A stretch of 64,000 nucleotides of DNA from Saccharopolyspora sp. SCSIO 74807 (GTDB lineage Bacteria; Actinomycetota; Actinomycetes; Mycobacteriales; Pseudonocardiaceae): the NCBI RefSeq assembly GCF_037023755.1, contig NZ_CP146100.1, positions 3,875,501-3,939,500 on the forward strand. The letters are read 5' to 3'. The notes below the pieces were generated by a model. It was not told the origin of the DNA. It saw only the letters and a program-made list of their open reading frames with translations, and did no database searches. Position numbers and translations under genes: made by a program. Below, piece after piece: positions 1-8,523 of the stretch (the first letter of the stretch is position 1; each line of letters starts with the position of its first letter).

Positions 1-3000
1 GCTGCTCGCGCCACCCTGGTCGCCGCGTGGAACAGCGGAAGCAGGTCGCGGTTGCGCACGTCGCCGAGGTGGACGCAGCCGCCGGGAGCGGTCAGCCGCA
101 GCGCGGCGCGGATCACTTCGAGCAGGTAGGCGGCGCTCGGGAAGTACTGCACCACGGAGTTGATGACGACCGCGTCGAAGTACCGCTCGGGCAGCCCACC
201 GGTGTCGTGCGCGGGCTGATGGCGCAGCTCGACCGCGCCGGCGAGCTCGGGGGCGGCGCGCACCCGAGCTCGCAGCCGCTGCAACGCGGTGGCGGAAACC
301 TCGGTCGCCCAGTAGGACTCGCAGTGCTGGGCGACCTCGGCGAGGATCAGGCCGGTTCCGGCGCCGATCTCGAGCACCCGCCGGGGTTGCCGTCCGAGGA
401 CGTGCCGGACCGTGCGGTCGACCCACTCGCGCATTTCCGGGCGGGGGATGGGGCGGCGGGTGTAGCTGCTCTGCCACACGCCGAACTCGTCTTCGGGATC
501 GTCGGTGTCCGACGCCGCAGCGGCGTCCGGGCCCGCGCCGCGCTGCGGGCCGGTCGCGTACGCGGAGTCGAAGACCTCGGCCCACTCCGCGACCTGGCGG
601 TCGGTGCCGGCCCGTCCCGCGCGCACTTGCGCAGCCGGGGTCACGTACGCCACGAGTCCCTGCCCGCCCGGTGCGTCGGCACGGGGTACGACCGCGGCGC
701 GACCCACCGATCCGTGCTCCACCAAGGCCGACTCCAGCTCGCCGGGCTCGATCCGGAAGCCCCGCAGCTTGAGCTGCTGATCGTTGCGCCCCAGGTATTC
801 GAGCCGCCCGTCCGGGTTCCACCGGACCAGGTCCCCGGTGCGGTACATGCGTGCACCGCGCGGCCCGAACGGGCAGGCCACGAAGCGCTCCGCGGTCAGT
901 TCCGGCTGTCCGCGGTACCCGCGGCCGAGGCCTTCGCCCGCGATGTGGAGCTCGCCGGTCGCGCCGACCGGGACCGGCCGCAGGAACCGGTCGAGCACGT
1001 AGACCTCGGTGTTGCGCACCGGTGCGCCGATGGTCGGCGCGGGGTCGGCGCGGTCCAGCTCGACACCGGTGGAGTAGATCGTGGTCTCGCTCGGGCCGTA
1101 GAAGTCGAACACCGCGCGGCCCCGCTCGCACATGCTGCGCGCGAGGTGGGCGGGCAACGCCTCCCCGGCGGTGATCATCCGCAGGCCGGTGAGCGAATCC
1201 GGGGAAGCCTCCAGCAGGGCGTCCCACAGGGAAGGGGTGGCCTGCATGGTCGTGGGCACGTCCGACTCCGCCAGCGCCGCCAGCCGCAACGGTTCCCGCG
1301 CCGTGCCGCGGGGAACCAGGTCCAGGGTGGCGCCGCAGATCAGCGGCAGGAAGATGTCCACCGCCGCGACGTCGAACGCCACCGTGGTCGCGGCGAGGAA
1401 CCGGTCGCCCGGTGCCATCGGGAGCCGCTCGCGCACCAGCGCCAGCAGGTTGCCGAACCCGGCCCGGGTGATCATCACGCCCTTCGGCCGGCCGGTGGAC
1501 CCGGAGGTGTAGATCACGTTGGCCAGCGAGTCGCGTGCGAGCGGCTCCGGCACGGTTTCCGCGGGGCGATCGGTGCCCGGGCGGTCGGCGATGTCCCGCT
1601 GCGTAGCAGGGTCGTCGAGGACGATCAGCGGCGTGGCCTCGTTCCGCCGGAGCGCGGCGGCGGTCTCGGCGGTCCCGACCGCGAGCACCGGCCGGGTCGC
1701 GTCGAGCATGAGCGCCAGCCGGTCGGCGGGTTGGTCGACGTCCAGCGGCAGGTACGCGGCGCCCGATTTGAGCACCGCGAGCATGGCCACGACCACGTCG
1801 GCGGATCGCGGTACCGCCAGCGCGACGACCTCGTCGGCCCCCGCGCCGCGCTCGATGAGCAGGTCGGCCAGGCGGTTCGCGCGCGCGTTCAGCTCGGCGT
1901 AGTCGAGCTGCTCCGTGCCGCAGCGCACGGCGGGCAGCTCCGGTCGCCGCGCGGCGATCGCGGCGAACTCGGCGAGCAGGTCGGCCGTCGGCGTGGCCCG
2001 GTGGCCGGTCCGGTTCCACTCGCGCACGACCAGCTCGGCCTCCGCCAGGGCGGGGACGGGCAGTTCGGACAGTCCGGCCGCGGGCCTGCGGGCCAGTGCC
2101 GCCAACGCGCTGCGGTAGTTCTCGACCAGGCGCCGCGCGGTTGCCGCCTCGAACAGGTCGGTGTTGTACAGCAGTGAGCCGACGAGTTCGCGGCCCCGCA
2201 CTTCCAGCCGCATCTCCAGGTCGAAGCGGGTGTTGCGGAACCCCGTCTCGAGCCGTTCGACGGTGGCGCCCGGCAGTTCGGGCCGTTCGACCTCGCGGCC
2301 GCCGTCGAACCAGATCTGGAACAGCGGGTTGCGGTTGGCCTCCCGCCGCGGCGCGACCTCCTCCACGATGCGCTCGAACGGGATCTGCTCGTGGCTGTGG
2401 GCTTCGAGCGTGGTTTCGCGGACCACCTCGAGCAGCTCGTGCAACGTCGGGTCGCCGTCCCAGCGCAACCGCAGCGGGATCGAGTTCACGAAGAAGCCGA
2501 TGAGCCGCTCGAGTTCGGTGGTCGAGCGGCCTGCCGCTGGGGTTCCGACGACGAGGTCGCCACCCGGGCCGTACCGCGACAGCGCGGCGGCGAAACCGGT
2601 CAGCAGCACCATGAACAGCGAGGCACCGTGCTCGTTGCCCAGCGCGCGGAGCTGATCGGTGATCTCGGCGGGGACCACGTAGCCGACCTCGTCCGCCTGT
2701 CCGCTTAGGACCGACGGGCGCGGGTGGTCGGTGCGCAGGGGGATCGGGTCGGGGGCGGCGGCGAGGTTTTCGCGCCAGTACCGCAGGTGCGGGATCGCCT
2801 CCGGGCCTTCCAGCCAGGCGCGCTGCCACGCGGCGAAATCCGGGTACTGGATCGGCAGCCGCGGCAGCGGGTCGGTCTCCCCCCGGGAGAACGCCCGGTA
2901 CGCCGAACGGAGTTCGTCCCACAGCACCTGGATCGACCAGCCGTCCACGATGATGTGGTGCAGGTTGATCTGCAGGAAGTGGCACTCGTCCTGCCAGCGC

Positions 3001-3509
3001 CACAAGTGCGCGCGCAGCAGCGGGCCGGAGACGAGGTCGAATCCGCGCGTCGCGTCCTGCGCGACCGCGTCCCGGGCGAATTCGCGCGCTTCGCCGATCG
3101 AAGCCGCGGGAACCTCGGTGACCGGCAGCTCGAAGCCGTGCGGCGGGTCGATGATCGGTCGCGGTTCTCCGGCGCGGTCGGCGAAACGGGTGCGCAGAAC
3201 GTCGTGGCGGCGCCACACGTGTTCCAGCGCCTGCGCCAGCGACGTGGTGTCGAGGGGGCCGTTGATCTGCCAGAGGCTTTCGACGGTGTACATGGCGGAC
3301 CGCGGAACGAGTTGTTCGAGAAACCACAGCCGCCGTTGCGCGAACGACGCCTCGTCCGGCTTTTCCGGATCGCGCGGGGAGATCTCCGGAACGGGCGCAG
3401 AAGTGCTCGCAGCCCCCCGCAACCGCATTTCGACGAGCTTCCGTTGTTCCGCGGACAGCTCCCGGACGCGGGCATCGTTTCCGGCCGGCCTGCCAGAGTT
3501 GACCGTCAT
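1..3509 (-). CDS. Nonribosomal peptide synthetase, C-A-N-methyltransferase module (3' part cut by window edge)
   Basis: About 1169 codons are visible; the C-terminal part lies beyond base 1. A short leader precedes a condensation domain that opens with [11 protein letters not shown] near residue 50 and carries the catalytic HHIIVDGW near residue 184. An adenylation domain follows, with [11 protein letters not shown] near residue 667, YGPSETT and [12 protein letters not shown]. After that last motif the adenylation domain is interrupted by a methyltransferase with SAM motif VLEIGAGTG near residue 1045, the usual layout of N-methylating modules. The protein starts directly with a condensation domain, so it should accept a chain from another protein. 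The ATG at 3509 lies 7 bases after a -10-like TATCGT. My reading of the adenylation specificity residues is roughly D-V-V-Q-I-A-F-I-Y, which I cannot assign to an amino acid. Confidence 0.93.
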   Translation of the reverse strand, partial: MTVNSGRPAGNDARVRELSAEQRKLVEMRLRGAASTSAPVPEISPRDPEKPDEASFAQRRLWFLEQLVPRSAMYTVESLWQINGPLDTTSLAQALEHVWRRHDVLRTRFADRAGEPRPIIDPPHGFELPVTEVPAASIGEAREFARDAVAQDATRGFDLVSGPLLRAHLWRWQDECHFLQINLHHIIVDGWSIQVLWDELRSAYRAFSRGETDPLPRLPIQYPDFAAWQRAWLEGPEAIPHLRYWRENLAAAPDPIPLRTDHPRPSVLSGQADEVGYVVPAEITDQLRALGNEHGASLFMVLLTGFAAALSRYGPGGDLVVGTPAAGRSTTELERLIGFFVNSIPLRLRWDGDPTLHELLEVVRETTLEAHSHEQIPFERIVEEVAPRREANRNPLFQIWFDGGREVERPELPGATVERLETGFRNTRFDLEMRLEVRGRELVGSLLYNTDLFEAATARRLVENYRSALAALARRPAAGLSELPVPALAEAELVVREWNRTGHRATPTADLLAEFAAIAARRPELPAVRCGTEQLDYAELNARANRLADLLIERGAGADEVVALAVPRSADVVVAMLAVLKSGAAYLPLDVDQPADRLALMLDATRPVLAVGTAETAAALRRNEATPLIVLDDPATQRDIADRPGTDRPAETVPEPLARDSLANVIYTSGSTGRPKGVMITRAGFGNLLALVRERLPMAPGDRFLAATTVAFDVAAVDIFLPLICGATLDLVPRGTAREPLRLAALAESDVPTTMQATPSLWDALLEASPDSLTGLRMITAGEALPAHLARSMCERGRAVFDFYGPSETTIYSTGVELDRADPAPTIGAPVRNTEVYVLDRFLRPVPVGATGELHIAGEGLGRGYRGQPELTAERFVACPFGPRGARMYRTGDLVRWNPDGRLEYLGRNDQQLKLRGFRIEPGELESALVEHGSVGRAAVVPRADAPGGQGLVAYVTPAAQVRAGRAGTDRQVAEWAEVFDSAYATGPQRGAGPDAAAASDTDDPEDEFGVWQSSYTRRPIPRPEMREWVDRTVRHVLGRQPRRVLEIGAGTGLILAEVAQHCESYWATEVSATALQRLRARVRAAPELAGAVELRHQPAHDTGGLPERYFDAVVINSVVQYFPSAAYLLEVIRAALRLTAPGGCVHLGDVRNRDLLPLFHAATRVARA

Positions 3510-3516
3510 GGCGGCA

Positions 3517-3522
3517 ACGATA
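3517..3522 (-). promoter_or_regulatory. -10-like hexamer for the NRPS gene
   Basis: TATCGT on the minus strand ends 7 bases before the ATG at 3509, which places the predicted transcript start at or next to the start codon (leaderless). Confidence 0.4.
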
Positions 3523-3622
3523 GGCGAGCCGCGTCGAGAAGTGGTGCGCGTTCGGTGTCCGCCCGGGGCGCGGTCCGGTGTTCTCCCGCGCGCGGAAAAG
3601 CGCGAGGAGATGGCGGGACGCT

Positions 3623-3644
3623 CCTGTCTCGCCGGCGAGACAGG
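3623..3644. promoter_or_regulatory. 22-base perfect palindrome in the NRPS/LmbA-like divergent promoter region (operator candidate)
   Basis: Half-site cctgtctcgcc is followed immediately by its exact reverse complement. It lies about 110 bases upstream of the NRPS start and about 90 bases upstream of the divergent gamma-glutamyltransferase-like gene. Length and symmetry fit a TetR-family-type operator. No regulator gene for it is visible in the window. Confidence 0.5.
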
Positions 3645-3731
3645 CGTGCGCACCGCCCCGGTTCCCTGCCCGGTCAATTAAGCTCGTGCCGCGGAATTGT
3701 GCAGTGCCCAAAAGGATTCGGCGGTGGGCCA

Positions 3732-5534
3732 GTGAACTTTGCACGACCGGAACTCAGGGGAACGCATGGCGCGGTAGCGTCCACGAATTGGCTGGCCTCG
3801 GGAGTCGCGATGGCCGTTCTGGAGCGGGAGGGGAATGCCTTCGACGCTGCGGTGGCGGCCGGATTCGTGCTGCAGGTGGTCGAGCCGCATTTCAACGGTC
3901 CGGGCGGCGATGTTTCGATCGTCGCGCACCGGGCCGGGACCGAGGACGCCGTGGCGGTGTGCGGTCAAGGCCCGATGCCGATGGCCGCGACGCCCGAGCG
4001 GTTCGCGGAACTGGGACTGGACCAGATCCCGGGCTCGGGGCTGCTGCCCGCTTGCGTGCCTGGAGCGATGGGGGCCTGGCTGCGGCTGCTCGCGGAGTTC
4101 GGCACGAAGCGGCTGGCAGAGGTGCTCGCGCCGGCGATCGGCTACGCCGAGTCCGGCTTCCCGGTCCTGCCGGAGATGGCGCGGGCGATCGAGACGATGT
4201 CCCCGCTGTTCAACACCGAATGGCCCAGCTCGGCACAGGTCTACCTGCCGCACGGCGCGGCACCGCCCGCGGGCTCGCGGTTCAGCAACCCGATGCTGGC
4301 CGAGACCTACCGGCGGTTGCTGGGCGAGGCGGAGGCCGCCTCCGCCGATCGGGAGGAGCAGCTGGGCGCAGCCCACCGGGCGTTCTACGAAGGCTTCGCG
4401 GCGGAAGCGATCGACAAGTTCGTCTCCGCCGGTCCGGTGCTGGACGCGACCGGGCGCCGCAACCCGGGGCTGCTCACCGGGCAGGATCTCGCGGGCTGGC
4501 GGCCGGAGGTCGATCGTGCGCTGCACCAGCCGTACCGCGGGGTGGACGTGTTCAAGCCCGGCCCCTGGTCGCAAGGCCCGGTGTTCGCCCAGCAGCTCGC
4601 GCTGCTGGAAGGCTTCCCCCTCGGCGACATGGCGCCCTACGGAGCCGAACACCTGCACACGGTCGTCGAATGCGCGAAGTTGGCCTTCGCCGACCGCGAG
4701 GCGTGGTACGGCGATCCGGCCTTCACCGACGTCCCGATGGACGTGCTGCTGTCCGCCGAGTACAACGAGCGGCGGCGCAGCCTGGTGACCGGGTCCGCGA
4801 ACCACGAATTCCGGCCGGGCGCGGTGGGCGGTCGCGTCCCCCGGGTGCCGGAACGCCCGCCGCAGCAGGAGATTCCGGCCGCGGACGCGGAATGGCTGCG
4901 GCAGTTGGGCAACGGGCTGCCGACCGTGGTCGAGCTCAGCAACACCCGCAACGACACCTGCAGCGTTACGGTCGCGGACCGGTACGGGAACATGGTCGCG
5001 GCGGTGCCCAGCGGCGGATGGCTGAAGAGTTCCCCGGTCATCCCCGGACTCGGCTTCTCGCTCGGCACCCGCGGGCAGACCATGCACCTCGCGGGCGGCC
5101 ATCCGAATTCGCTGGAACCGGGCAAGCGACCGCGCACCACGTTGAGCCCGACCGTGGTGCTGCGCGAGGGAAACCCGGTGCTCGCCTTCGGCACCCCGGG
5201 CGGGGACCAGCAGGACCAGTACACCCTCGAGTTCTTCCTCGCCGTCATCGATTTCGGCCTGGACCTGCAAGCCGCCGTGGAAGCCCCCACGTTCCGCACC
5301 GGCCAAGTGCCGTCCTCGTTCGTCCCGCACGAGTTCCACCCCGGCTTCCTGAGCCTGGAAAGCGGCTGCTCGCAGGAGGTTTTCGACGAACTCCGGCGGC
5401 GCGGCCACGTCGCCGAACCGGGGCCCGAATTCTCGATGGGCAAGGTGTGCGCCGTCGGGACCGACTTGCACAACGAGCTGCTGCTCGCCGCAGCCAGCCC
5501 GCGCGGGCGCCAGCCCTACGCGGTCTGCCGGTGA
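3732..5534 (+). CDS. Gamma-glutamyltransferase-fold protein, LmbA-like
   Basis: The 600-residue protein is a member of the gamma-glutamyltransferase (Ntn-hydrolase) family. The N-terminal block has GNAFDAAVAAGFVLQVV, and the small-subunit start has NDTCSVTVADRYGN, whose Thr (about residue 409) is the expected autoprocessing nucleophile. GTPGGDQQDQYTLEFF follows. There is no signal peptide, unlike periplasmic glutathione-degrading members. In lincomycin and related pathways the homologue (LmbA) cleaves an oxalyl unit during 4-alkyl-proline synthesis rather than glutathione. That role is inferred here from the two genes immediately downstream. The GTG at 3732 was chosen because the protein aligns from there and AAAGG lies about 16 bases upstream; longer in-frame extensions run into non-coding composition. 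Confidence 0.82.
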   Translation: MNFARPELRGTHGAVASTNWLASGVAMAVLEREGNAFDAAVAAGFVLQVVEPHFNGPGGDVSIVAHRAGTEDAVAVCGQGPMPMAATPERFAELGLDQIPGSGLLPACVPGAMGAWLRLLAEFGTKRLAEVLAPAIGYAESGFPVLPEMARAIETMSPLFNTEWPSSAQVYLPHGAAPPAGSRFSNPMLAETYRRLLGEAEAASADREEQLGAAHRAFYEGFAAEAIDKFVSAGPVLDATGRRNPGLLTGQDLAGWRPEVDRALHQPYRGVDVFKPGPWSQGPVFAQQLALLEGFPLGDMAPYGAEHLHTVVECAKLAFADREAWYGDPAFTDVPMDVLLSAEYNERRRSLVTGSANHEFRPGAVGGRVPRVPERPPQQEIPAADAEWLRQLGNGLPTVVELSNTRNDTCSVTVADRYGNMVAAVPSGGWLKSSPVIPGLGFSLGTRGQTMHLAGGHPNSLEPGKRPRTTLSPTVVLREGNPVLAFGTPGGDQQDQYTLEFFLAVIDFGLDLQAAVEAPTFRTGQVPSSFVPHEFHPGFLSLESGCSQEVFDELRRRGHVAEPGPEFSMGKVCAVGTDLHNELLLAAASPRGRQPYAVCR

Positions 5535-5567
5535 TCGCGCGACCGATACCGATCCCAGGAGGTACCG

Positions 5568-6062
5568 ATGTCCTCGGACTTGGCGGGCGCGGCCCGCGAC
5601 GACGCGCAAGCACTGATCGGCGGATTTCACCACGTCGGAGTGCAGACGGCGGAACTCGACAACTCGATCCGCTGGTACCAGGAGTTCTTCGGCTGCGAGG
5701 TCTCCTGGACGCTGGAGCAGTTCTCCGAGCTCAGCCACAGCCGGCTGCCGGGGATCACGCGGCTCGCCGAACTGAAGGCGGGATCACTGCGGTTCCACCT
5801 GTTCAACGTCGATCCGGAAACCCGCTCGACCGTTCCGGCCAAGGCGGAGCAGTTCCAGCACCTGTGCCTGCAGGCCGCCTCACCGGATGCGCTCGTGCAG
5901 TGGCGGGACAAGTGGATGCGGCTTTACCGCTCCGGGCGATTCACCTTCGCCCGGGACGAACCGGCCAGCGGGATCGACACCGATCCCGACGGGATGCAGA
6001 GCTTCTACGCCTTCGACGTGAACGGATTGGAATATGAGTTCAGCTTCTTCCCTGGTGAGTGA
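5568..6062 (+). CDS. VOC-superfamily dioxygenase, LmbB1-like L-DOPA 2,3-dioxygenase candidate
   Basis: The 164-residue protein is a vicinal-oxygen-chelate fold protein with HHVGVQTAELDNSIRWYQEFF at the N-terminus (His near residue 22), FQHLCLQ in the middle and EYEFSFF at the C-terminus, giving the His/His/Glu metal set expected of the fold. An excellent Shine-Dalgarno (caggaggt) precedes the ATG. It lies 33 bases after the LmbA-like gene and overlaps the next gene by 29 bases. In 4-alkyl-L-proline pathways (lincomycin, pyrrolobenzodiazepines, hormaomycin) LmbB1 opens the ring of L-DOPA by extradiol cleavage and belongs to this superfamily. The assignment rests on fold plus neighbours; in isolation it could be called only a VOC protein. 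Confidence 0.72.
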   Translation: MSSDLAGAARDDAQALIGGFHHVGVQTAELDNSIRWYQEFFGCEVSWTLEQFSELSHSRLPGITRLAELKAGSLRFHLFNVDPETRSTVPAKAEQFQHLCLQAASPDALVQWRDKWMRLYRSGRFTFARDEPASGIDTDPDGMQSFYAFDVNGLEYEFSFFPGE

Positions 6063-6996
6063 CTGGACTGATGCCGCCGGGGTGGACGTGGCGATCCCCG
6101 CCGACGACACCTGGCGGTTCGGTGGCATCCCGTTCGGGCTGGAGCCGCTGTTCCTGCCGCCGCGGTGGATCCGCCCGGACGAGTCCGCGCGGACGTTGCC
6201 GGACGACCCGGAGCGGTTGCCGACCGGTACGGCACCGGAGCCTGAAGTGCTCGCCGGGCTGGTGCCCTCGGACGGCGACGAGGTGGACCGGTTGTTCTGG
6301 TTCCGGTGGATCACCGGGCACCAGGTGACCTTCCTGCTCTGGCAGTTGCTCGCCGGTGTCATGGCCGACGTGCCGGACGGTTCCGGCGCGGTGCGGCGGG
6401 CGCGGCTGTACGTGCGCGGCTATTCCCAGATGCTGCTGTATTCCAGCTCGTGCCCGCGGGATGTCTACGGCCGGGTGATCCGCTCGACGCTGTTCCGGCA
6501 GCATCCGAACCTGAGCGGTTCCTGGGCGAGGGACTACCGGCCCGTTCGTGATCTGCTGCGCGGCAAGGTGGACGTGCCCGGGCCCGCGGGCTCGGCGCTG
6601 GCGGAGGAGTGCGCGCTCAACGACCGCATCCACAACGGCATCGCGACCAAGTTGGTGCCTTCCGGGGTTTCCCTGCTGCAATCCGCGCAGGGGCACCGCG
6701 GGCCGGCGGCCGGCCGCGACATGCTGCGCGCGCTCTACGACGGCACCTTCCTGACGATGCGCGCCTCCGGCACCGACTGGCGCGCGGTGGTGACCCAGCT
6801 GGTGCGGCGGTTGCAGGCGGTGAATCTCGACGTCGCCGCCAACGGTCTCTACCCGGAGTGGGCGCCGAGCCGCGCCGAAGAGCCGATCGAGCTGCAAGAG
6901 CCTCCCGCGGTGCGCTGCAAGGCGGAGCTTCCCGGCACGCTCGCGGAGATCGCCCGCACGGCGTTGACCGCGGGTGCACCCGCTCGCTTGGCATGA
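6034..6996 (+). CDS. LmbB2-like heme-dependent L-tyrosine 3-hydroxylase candidate
   Basis: The 320-residue protein resembles the LmbB2/SibU/HrmE family of tyrosine hydroxylases, which make L-DOPA using heme and peroxide. Family-like segments include WFRWITGHQVTFLLW (His near residue 95), MLLYSSSCPRDVYGRVIR, RQHPNLSGSWARDYRPVRDL and LNDRIHNGIATKLVPSG. No signal peptide or membrane helix is present. The ATG at 6034 lies inside the end of the VOC gene (29-base overlap), which implies translational coupling; a GTG at 6055 is an alternative start. With the two upstream genes it would supply the first step of L-tyrosine to L-DOPA to an alkylproline precursor. Recognition is by remembered family motifs, not by a search. 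Confidence 0.7.
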   Translation: MSSASSLVSDWTDAAGVDVAIPADDTWRFGGIPFGLEPLFLPPRWIRPDESARTLPDDPERLPTGTAPEPEVLAGLVPSDGDEVDRLFWFRWITGHQVTFLLWQLLAGVMADVPDGSGAVRRARLYVRGYSQMLLYSSSCPRDVYGRVIRSTLFRQHPNLSGSWARDYRPVRDLLRGKVDVPGPAGSALAEECALNDRIHNGIATKLVPSGVSLLQSAQGHRGPAAGRDMLRALYDGTFLTMRASGTDWRAVVTQLVRRLQAVNLDVAANGLYPEWAPSRAEEPIELQEPPAVRCKAELPGTLAEIARTALTAGAPARLA

Positions 6997-7001
6997 CGAC
7001 G

Positions 7002-7037
7002 GGTGTCCCGGCAGGAACCGGATCCTGCCGGGACACC
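7002..7037. terminator. Bidirectional hairpin terminator
   Basis: A perfect 15-base-pair stem (ggtgtcccggcagga and its complement) closes a 6-base loop. It sits between the convergent hydroxylase gene (ends 6996) and methyltransferase gene (ends 7049), so it can serve both. There is no T-tract, as is common in actinomycetes. Confidence 0.85.
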
Positions 7038-7048
7038 GCCGCCCGCGC

Positions 7049-8086
7049 TTACCGCGGTGCGAGGTCGTAGAAGCAAACCGGCGGGCCCGCGCCGGGCCTG
7101 GAGTAGACGCGGCGGCATTCCAGTTCGGTCTTCCCGAACACTTCCAGCCACTCACCGCGTTGCCGGGGAATTCCTTGATCGGTCAGCACGTGGACGAGGT
7201 AGAAATCGTCGTCGTTGTCCCGCGGTACGTATTTGATCTCCGGCTCGCCCACGAGCAGGATCTTCTGCTCCGGCAGCGCTTTCCGGTATGCGTCGAGCAT
7301 GTCGACCACGGCCTGCTCGCCGTCCCGGAAGAGTTCGTGCAAGGCGCTCACGATGCACAGCCCGTCAGCGGTCCCGCACACCGCGGGCCAATCCTGCGGA
7401 GCGAACGCATCGCCGACCACGAATTCCAGCCGGTCGTCCACCCCTTCTCGCGCGGCGAGGCGCTGCGCTTCGCCGATCGCGTCGGCGTCGATGTCCAACC
7501 CGATGCCGGTCAGCCCGGGATCGCGTTTGCAGGCATCGACCAGCAGGCTCCCGCCGCCGCAGCCGATGTCGAGCATCTTGCGCACGCCGCGGCCGCGCAT
7601 GGCCTCCACCAGCACCGGGGTGTGGAAAGCGGAGAACATGGTGGCCGAGTGCTTGCCCAGCGGACCGCCGTTGCGCTGCACGTCCTCGCCGTAGACGGCC
7701 TCGCCGGTCAGCAGCTCGCGGAGCCTGCTCATGACCGGGCCGTAGGACTCCAGGTAGACCCCGAGCCGGGCCAGCGGGACCTCGCCGGTCAGCAGCTCGC
7801 CCTTGCGGGTGAGGGCGAATCCGTCCGCGCGGCGTTCCAGCACGCCGCGCAGGACCAGGTAGTCCAGCAGTCCGGCGCCGATCTTTTCCACCGTGCCGTC
7901 GAGCAGTCCTTCGTCCGGCGACTTCTTGCCGGCGCGCAGGTTGTCCAGGATGCCGCCGTCCACCAGCGCGAAGATGGCGTGGCACAGATTCATCGAGCTG
8001 ATCATGTCCGGCATTCCGGACAGTTGGAAATCCTGCCAGGCAGCGAGTTGTTCACCGTCGCGGAATTCTACGAATTCGGGTTCCAA
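7049..8086 (-). CDS. SAM-dependent methyltransferase, possible LmbW-like C-methyltransferase
   Basis: The 345-residue protein has an N-terminal winged-helix/dimerisation region (about 1-120, including GADGL-type helices and FALTRKGELLTG). A class I methyltransferase domain follows, with SAM motif MLDIGCGGGSLLVDACKRDP and the acidic loop GIGLDIDADAI. The start is TTG at 8086, preceded by GAGAGG; no better in-frame start is nearby. It is convergent with the alkylproline-type genes and shares their terminator. LmbW and its relatives C-methylate the alkylproline precursor to lengthen its side chain, so that is the leading hypothesis. An O-methyltransferase acting on an aromatic or peptide substrate is equally allowed by sequence. 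Confidence 0.65.
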   Translation of the reverse strand: MEPEFVEFRDGEQLAAWQDFQLSGMPDMISSMNLCHAIFALVDGGILDNLRAGKKSPDEGLLDGTVEKIGAGLLDYLVLRGVLERRADGFALTRKGELLTGEVPLARLGVYLESYGPVMSRLRELLTGEAVYGEDVQRNGGPLGKHSATMFSAFHTPVLVEAMRGRGVRKMLDIGCGGGSLLVDACKRDPGLTGIGLDIDADAIGEAQRLAAREGVDDRLEFVVGDAFAPQDWPAVCGTADGLCIVSALHELFRDGEQAVVDMLDAYRKALPEQKILLVGEPEIKYVPRDNDDDFYLVHVLTDQGIPRQRGEWLEVFGKTELECRRVYSRPGAGPPVCFYDLAPR

Positions 8087-8523
8087 GCGAGCCTCTCTCG
8101 TTCCGATCGGTCCACCTGCGCGGTAGTGCCGGACACGCGGTTCGGGTATTCCGTGTTCGCGAAAGCGGTAGTTCGCGGCGCGGTGTCCGTGCGATTTTGA
8201 AGATAACGCAGCGCGGGGCCTTCGCGGTCCGGTGCGAGCGGTCCGCGCGGGGCGGATTCGAACCACCGGGGCGGCCGCTCCAGCGAGGTCCGAGGCGGCG
8301 TGACTCGCGATCAGGCCTGCCGGAAGTGCCGCTGCGCTGCCACCGATTCCGGTGGCAGCGGCGACTGCGAGGTCGTTCACCGAGCGGTCCGGGGCGCGGC
8401 ACGGGCGACGACCACCGGCGGGGCGCTGCCGGCCGCGTTTCGAGGCGGCTGCGCGTGGGCGGTTGCCCGCCGCAGCGGAATCCGGTGGCCGCCGCGCTCG
8501 GCGGCGCGAGCGGAAAGCGGCGC
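8087..8523. other. Intergenic region, 437 bases, with two hairpins
   Basis: No open frame with coding character is visible. An 11-base-pair stem with a 4-base loop lies at 8335-8360 and a 7-base-pair stem at 8488-8505. Both are downstream of the leftward DUF2637 gene and may end its transcript. The part next to 8087 should hold the promoter of the methyltransferase gene. A tRNA T-arm-like stretch at 8251-8267 was examined and rejected. Confidence 0.5.
8488..8505 (-). terminator. Hairpin just downstream of the DUF2637 gene
   Basis: Stem gccgccg/cggcggc of 7 base pairs with loop cgct lies about 20 bases past the DUF2637 stop codon on the minus strand. No T-tract follows. A second, longer stem lies at 8335-8360. 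Confidence 0.45.

Noticed and set aside
27-2177. Long plus-strand open frame opposite the NRPS
   Set aside because: The minus strand encodes unmistakable C, A and methyltransferase motifs across the same bases; the plus frame is a by-product of high G+C codon use.
3678-5738. Long minus-strand open frame opposite the gamma-glutamyltransferase-like gene
   Set aside because: It has no recognisable motif, while the plus strand carries a complete family member with ribosome site and downstream operon partners.
8244-8267. tRNA T-arm-like sequence on the minus strand (ggtgg-ttcgaat-ccgcc)
   Set aside because: The 5-base-pair stem and 7-base loop look right, but no matching acceptor strand, anticodon arm or D-arm lies at the required distance, and the CCA end is missing.
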